Assembly: GCA_046261635.1 (NCBI GenBank)
Contig: JBHEOL010000105.1
Location: 1 to 7,326 of the forward strand
Length of the DNA: 7,326 nt
Origin: JBHEPS01 sp046261635
GTDB lineage: Bacteria; Acidobacteriota; Thermoanaerobaculia; Gp7-AA8
Direction: 5' to 3'
Part shown: positions 4,357 to 7,326 of the stretch, piece after piece
How positions within the stretch are numbered: the stretch's first letter is position 1
Layout of the letters: each line of letters opens with the position of its first letter
Notes under the pieces: model-generated
Told to the model about the DNA's origin: nothing
Databases searched by the model: none
What the model saw: the letters and a program-made list of their open reading frames with translations, nothing else
Position numbers and translations under genes: made by a program

Positions 4357-5769
4357 ATGATTGAATTTGGAACTTCGGGCTGGCGTGGGGTCATCGGTGA
4401 GGACTTCACTTTCGAGCACGTCCGGTTCGCCAGCCAGGGGATCGTGAACTACCTCAAGAAGACGGTGGAGAGGAAGAAGATGAGCGTGGTCGTCGGCTAC
4501 GACACGCGCTTCCTCTCGGAGAAATTCGGAGCCGAGGCGGCGAAGATCCTCGCCTTCAACGGGATCGAGGCGTTCCTGACGAGCCGCGACGTGCCGACTC
4601 CCGTCGTCTCGTTCGAGACGATCCGCCGCGGGGCCGTCGGGGCGATCAATTTCACCGCATCCCACAACCCGCCCGAGTACAACGGGCTGAAGTTCTCGAC
4701 GGCCGACGGAGCGCCTGCCCTGCCGGAGGTGACCCATGCGATCGAAGCCGAGATCCGCGCGCTGGAAGAGAAGAACGAGCGGATCGACATCTACGAGAAG
4801 CCGGAGCTGATCAAGGAGATCGAACCGAGGGAGCGCTACCTCGCCGAGCTTCGCGAGAAGATCGACGTCGACGTGATCCGCGGGAGTGGTCTGAAGATCG
4901 TCGTCGACTGCCTCTACGGCACCTCGCGCGAGTACCTCGACTACTTCCTCATCGAGACGGGGCTGCAGGTCAAATCGATCCACAACTACCGCGACCCGTA
5001 CTTCGGGGGGTTCTCGCCCGAGTGCACGCTGAAGAACCTCGGCGACCTCCGACGGACTGTGACGAACGAAGGATACGACCTCGGTCTGGCGACCGACGGC
5101 GACGGCGACCGGTTCGGCATCATCGACAACCGCGACCGCTTCGTGAGCGCGAACCTGATCCTCGCCCTCCTCGCGCTCTACTTCAAACGGGAGCGGAAGT
5201 TCGAGGGAGGACTCGCCAGATCGGTCGCCACGACGCACCTGATCGACGCGATCGGCGAGAAGCTCGGCGTCGAGGTATTCGAGACGCCGGTGGGGTTCAA
5301 GTACATCGGCGAGCTGATCCTGCAGGATAGGATCGCCATCGGTGGCGAAGAGAGCGCCGGGCTCTCGATCCGCGGGCACCTCCCGGAAAAGGACGGGATC
5401 CTCGCCTGTCTTCTGGTCGTCGAGATGATCGCGCGAACCGGCAAGACGATCGAGACGCTGATCCAGGAGATGTACGCCGAGTTCGGCTGCTTCTATTCGA
5501 AGCGGGTCGACATCAAGCTGACACCGCAGTTGCGGGAGTCACTGGCCGAAAAGCTGGCCCATCCGCCGAAGGAGCTCGGCGGGCTGACGGTGAAGAAGGT
5601 GACGACCATCGACGGCGTGAAGCTCGAGTTCGAGGGGGGCAACTGGCTGCTGTTCCGCCGCTCGGGAACCGAGCACGTCGCCCGCGTCTACGCCGAGGCG
5701 TCGACCCCGAAGGCGCTCAAGAGCCTGATCGACCTCGGGAAAAAGTTCGCAGTAGAAACCAGGGGCTAG
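4357..5769 (+). CDS. Phosphoglucomutase / phosphomannomutase family protein
   Basis: A 470-residue alpha-D-phosphohexomutase, which interconverts sugar 1- and 6-phosphates through a phosphoserine intermediate. The N-terminus MIEFGTSGWRG is the family's opening substrate loop. The catalytic serine is S102 in TASHNP, the magnesium loop is D247-G-D-G-D251-R, the sugar-binding loop is GEESAG (330-335) and the phosphate-binding loop is RRSGTE (434-439), so all four active-site loops are intact. GEES with a non-GH ending is closer to phosphoglucomutases than to the GEMSGH of bacterial PMM/PGM or the GEQSGH of GlmM, hence a glucose-phosphate preference is likely but not proven. The ATG at 4357 has GGGAGAG nine bases upstream; an in-frame extension to 4237 only translates repeats. 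The terminal residues and the TAG come from a GGGGCCAGG-type repeat. It diverges from the EAL gene. Confidence 0.94.
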   Translation: MIEFGTSGWRGVIGEDFTFEHVRFASQGIVNYLKKTVERKKMSVVVGYDTRFLSEKFGAEAAKILAFNGIEAFLTSRDVPTPVVSFETIRRGAVGAINFTASHNPPEYNGLKFSTADGAPALPEVTHAIEAEIRALEEKNERIDIYEKPELIKEIEPRERYLAELREKIDVDVIRGSGLKIVVDCLYGTSREYLDYFLIETGLQVKSIHNYRDPYFGGFSPECTLKNLGDLRRTVTNEGYDLGLATDGDGDRFGIIDNRDRFVSANLILALLALYFKRERKFEGGLARSVATTHLIDAIGEKLGVEVFETPVGFKYIGELILQDRIAIGGEESAGLSIRGHLPEKDGILACLLVVEMIARTGKTIETLIQEMYAEFGCFYSKRVDIKLTPQLRESLAEKLAHPPKELGGLTVKKVTTIDGVKLEFEGGNWLLFRRSGTEHVARVYAEASTPKALKSLIDLGKKFAVETRG

Positions 5770-5792
5770 GGGCCAGGGACCAGGGGCCAGGG
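5759..5792. repeat. GGGGCCAGG repeat at the mutase stop codon
   Basis: A tandem of CCAGGGGCTAG, GGGCCAGGGACCA and GGGGCCAGG units, matching the pair at 1001-1116. The TAG in its GGGGCTAGG unit (5767-5769) is the stop codon of the mutase, so the element was inserted at, or grew into, the 3' end of that gene. Confidence 0.8.
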
Positions 5793-5861
5793 AAGGCCAC
5801 AGCACGGGCGGGATTCTGACCCTCCCACGAACGACTCCCTCGGCCTTTGATTTTGTTCTTA
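5793..5861. other. Core between GGGGCCAGG repeat and heptamer array 5
   Basis: No gene. It holds a weak hairpin, GGGCGGG with CCCTCCC (one mismatch), and AAGGCC...GGCCTT outer arms followed by a T-rich stretch, which could act as a loose terminator for the plus-strand mutase. The right end, CTCCCTC then GCCTTTGATTTT, resembles the left flank of array 4 (CTCCCTC then GCCTTTCAATTT), suggesting a common element with an internal deletion. Confidence 0.4.
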
Positions 5862-5930
5862 CTTCTGCCTTCTGCCTTCTGCCTTCTGACTTGCCTCACT
5901 TCTGACTTGCCTCACTTCTGGCTTTACTTC
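5862..5930. repeat. Heptamer array 5 with 16-bp tandem duplication
   Basis: Three CTTCTGC units and one CTTCTGA (5862-5889), preceded by CTTA. The block CTTCTGACTTGCCTCA is then perfectly duplicated (5883-5898 and 5899-5914), followed by CTTCTGGCTTTACTTC. It lies between the convergent mutase and ferredoxin genes and ends at the ferredoxin stop codon. Confidence 0.9.
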
Positions 5931-6220
5931 TCTCCGTCTCCCATCGCCTCGGTGTAGATGCGCATTGCGTCTTCGCATTCGAGTCTGGTGTGGACGACTC
6001 CTTCGGGCCAGACGACCATGTTGGGACCTTCGTCGCAGAGGTCGAGGCAGCTCACCCCGCAGACGCGCACGCTCTTTTTCCGTCCCATCTGCCTGTTGTG
6101 AACCTTGAGGACGCTGCGGATCGCGTCGCCGCGATCCTTCCCGTTCTTCGGGTCGTTGCACCGCGAGCCGGTGCAGACGAGGAAGTGCTTCTCGTACGGA
6201 AACTCCTGCTTCCGGCTCAT
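5924..6220 (-). CDS. Thioredoxin-like [2Fe-2S] ferredoxin
   Basis: A 98-residue protein of the small thioredoxin-fold [2Fe-2S] ferredoxin type, a cytoplasmic one-electron carrier. It opens with KHFLVCTGSRC, continues through a helical segment (GDAIRSVLKVHNRQ) and ends with VRVCGVSCLDLCDEGPNMVVWPEGV, the family's C-terminal cluster loop. Expected ligands are C16, C21, C58 and C62; C54 and C82 are extra. Its ATG overlaps the ftsY stop by ATGA, so it is translated by coupling to ftsY, with GAGGAG in the end of ftsY as its ribosome site. The redox partner is unknown, and no dehydrogenase or hydrogenase lies nearby. The co-transcription with ftsY may be only organisational. Confidence 0.9.
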   Translation of the reverse strand: MSRKQEFPYEKHFLVCTGSRCNDPKNGKDRGDAIRSVLKVHNRQMGRKKSVRVCGVSCLDLCDEGPNMVVWPEGVVHTRLECEDAMRIYTEAMGDGEK

Positions 6221-7149
6221 GAGGGCTCCTCGAACAGCGAGTCTACATACGCCTCGGGGTCGAAGGGAATCAGGTCGTCGGCCGCCTCCCCCACCCCGAT
6301 GAACTTCACCGGGATCTCGAGCCGCCGCATGATCGAGAGGATGACCCCTCCCTTGGCTGTCCCGTCGAGCTTCGTGACGACGATTCCCGTCACGTTCGCG
6401 GCCTCGAGAAACGCCTCGGCCTGACTCAGGCCATTCTGCCCGGTCGTTCCGTCGATCACCAGCAGCGTCTCGTGCGGCGCGTCGGGCACCTCGCGCGAGA
6501 TCACCCTCCGGATCTTCGAGAGCTCCTGCATCAGATGCGACTTGTTGTGAAGACGTCCGGCCGTGTCGATCATCACGACGTCCGAGCCGCGCGCTTTCGC
6601 GGCCGTCAACGTGTCATGCGCCACCGCTCCGGGATCGGATCCCGTGCTGTGGCGGACCATCTCGACACCGACGCGATCCGCCCACATGCCGAGCTGCTCG
6701 ATCGCCGCGGCACGGAACGTGTCGGCGGCCCCGAGGAGGACGCTTTTCCCTTCGGCCTTCCAGCGCTGGGCGAGCTTGGCGATCGTCGTCGTCTTCCCGG
6801 TTCCGTTGACTCCGACCACGAGAATCACGAACGGCTTCCGCCCGTCGAAATCGATTCCGCGCTGCACGCTCCTCGGGATCAGCGCGCGCGTCTCTTCCCG
6901 CAGCGCCCGGCTCAGATCGTCCATCGTCTTGATGCTCGACTCCTTGATCCGGGCTTCGATGCGCTCCATGATCTCCATGCTGAGCTCGGCCCCAACGTCA
7001 GCGCCGAGAAGTCCCTCCTCGAGCGCATCGAGCGTCTCGCGATCCACACCCAGGTCCGGCTTCATCGACTCTTTGACCTTGTCGATGATCTCGGTGTGGG
7101 TCATGAAAAGCCCGCGCCTGAGCTTGCCCACCAGTGATTTGTCCGTCAA
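6217..7149 (-). CDS. ftsY: Signal recognition particle receptor FtsY
   Basis: A 310-residue SRP-family GTPase that docks SRP-ribosome complexes at the inner membrane and, with Ffh, delivers nascent membrane proteins to SecYEG. The N domain spans about 1-95. The G domain carries G1 GVNGTGKTT (113-121), G2 DTFRAAAIEQL (143-153), G3 DTAGR (195-199), G4 TKLDG (259-263) and the GVGE closing motif (285-288). The acidic A domain of enterobacterial FtsY is missing; this is the short NG form common in many phyla, with membrane contact left to the N-terminal amphipathic helix. I place the start at TTG 7149-7147, preceded five bases upstream by GGGGAGG (7161-7155). A frame start ten codons further upstream is also TTG but has no comparable site. 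The 3' end overlaps the ferredoxin start by four bases. Confidence 0.95.
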   Translation of the reverse strand: MTDKSLVGKLRRGLFMTHTEIIDKVKESMKPDLGVDRETLDALEEGLLGADVGAELSMEIMERIEARIKESSIKTMDDLSRALREETRALIPRSVQRGIDFDGRKPFVILVVGVNGTGKTTTIAKLAQRWKAEGKSVLLGAADTFRAAAIEQLGMWADRVGVEMVRHSTGSDPGAVAHDTLTAAKARGSDVVMIDTAGRLHNKSHLMQELSKIRRVISREVPDAPHETLLVIDGTTGQNGLSQAEAFLEAANVTGIVVTKLDGTAKGGVILSIMRRLEIPVKFIGVGEAADDLIPFDPEAYVDSLFEEPS

Positions 7150-7154
7150 AGAAT

Positions 7155-7171
7155 CCTCCCCGGCTTCGGGG
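7155..7171 (-). promoter_or_regulatory. ftsY Shine-Dalgarno with overlapping hairpin
   Basis: In the mRNA sense, CCCCG-AAGC-CGGGG (7171-7158) is a perfect 5-bp stem whose right arm contains most of the GGGGAGG ribosome site (7161-7155). Together with the TTG start this could hold down ftsY translation. The pairing is certain; the regulatory effect is inferred. Confidence 0.45.
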
Positions 7172-7218
7172 GGACACAATCGGGCAGCGGAGGGGAAGTA
7201 TTCCGGCGAGAAGCAAAG

Positions 7219-7246
7219 GCAGAAGTCAGAAGGCAGAAGGCAGAAG
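7219..7246. repeat. Heptamer array 6 (GCAGAAG, TCAGAAG, 2x GCAGAAG)
   Basis: Four 7-bp units with the TCAGAAG variant in second place, unlike the other arrays. It lies upstream of ftsY, whose sense strand carries CTTCTGC, and directly adjoins a 25-bp tandem repeat. If the pattern elsewhere holds, an inverted partner may lie beyond the right edge of the window. Confidence 0.85.
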
Positions 7247-7250
7247 GTTC

Positions 7251-7300
7251 GTTCCGGGTAGATCCTTTCCAGAAAGTTCTGGGTTGATCCTTTCCAGGTG
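7251..7300. repeat. Two tandem 25-bp repeats
   Basis: Units 7251-7275 and 7276-7300 match at 20 of 25 positions, sharing GTTC, GGGT and GATCCTTTCCAG in register. CCAGAA-AG-TTCTGG (7269-7282) makes a palindrome across their junction. Possible readings are a repressor or recombinase binding site, or the end of a mobile element. The last 26 bases of the window show no gene. Confidence 0.65.
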
Positions 7301-7326
7301 ATTTGTGGAGCATGGCTTCAGGGAGG

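Noticed and set aside
4243..5379. Long open frame of 378 codons antisense to the mutase
   Set aside because: Shadow of a clear enzyme gene; the composition is dominated by reverse-complemented codons and it ends in the heptamer cycle.

Overview
This window comes from a GC-rich bacterial chromosome. The dispersed CTTCTGC heptamer repeats and GGGGCCAGG-type repeats, together with the gene set, remind me of Acidobacteriota or a similar deep lineage. That placement is an impression from pattern, not a computed assignment. No plasmid or phage backbone gene is present. The genes are ordinary chromosomal functions separated by unusually repeat-rich intergenic spaces.

Layout. Positions 1-833 are eroded: an internal fragment of a type I restriction-modification methyltransferase (HsdM), missing both ends, followed by gene-free DNA with small hairpins. 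A complete tRNA-Ala(CGC) on the minus strand (834-910) has a good intrinsic terminator just beyond it. Positions 911-1178 are non-coding and hold an inverted pair of GGGGCCAGG repeats and a two-hairpin REP-like element. Next, all on the minus strand, are a DUF2892/SRPBCC membrane-anchored protein (1313-2038) and, coupled to its stop by TAATG, the first 44 codons of a truncated zinc-dependent alcohol dehydrogenase (1179-1313). A REC / degenerate GGDEF / EAL c-di-GMP response regulator follows (2338-4041, minus). A phosphoglucomutase/phosphomannomutase (4357-5769, plus) diverges from it. At the right is a minus-strand pair read as ftsY (6217-7149) then a small thioredoxin-like [2Fe-2S] ferredoxin (5924-6220), overlapping by ATGA.

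The genes do not form one pathway. The FtsY/ferredoxin pair and the SRPBCC/ADH-remnant pair look like translationally coupled operons. The EAL protein should lower c-di-GMP in response to an unknown partner kinase, and the mutase feeds sugar nucleotide and glycogen metabolism.

The most unusual content is intergenic. Six loci carry a 7-bp tandem repeat (CTTCTGC/GCAGAAG), four of them with the same internal pattern of three perfect units plus one CTTCTGA variant. They are arranged as inverted arms around related cores. All four loci lying upstream of a gene have the CTTCTGC strand as the sense strand. The arrays have no stop codon in any frame and encode the same heptapeptide cycle in every frame. 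The EAL gene ends inside one array, and the mutase gene takes its stop codon from the other repeat family.
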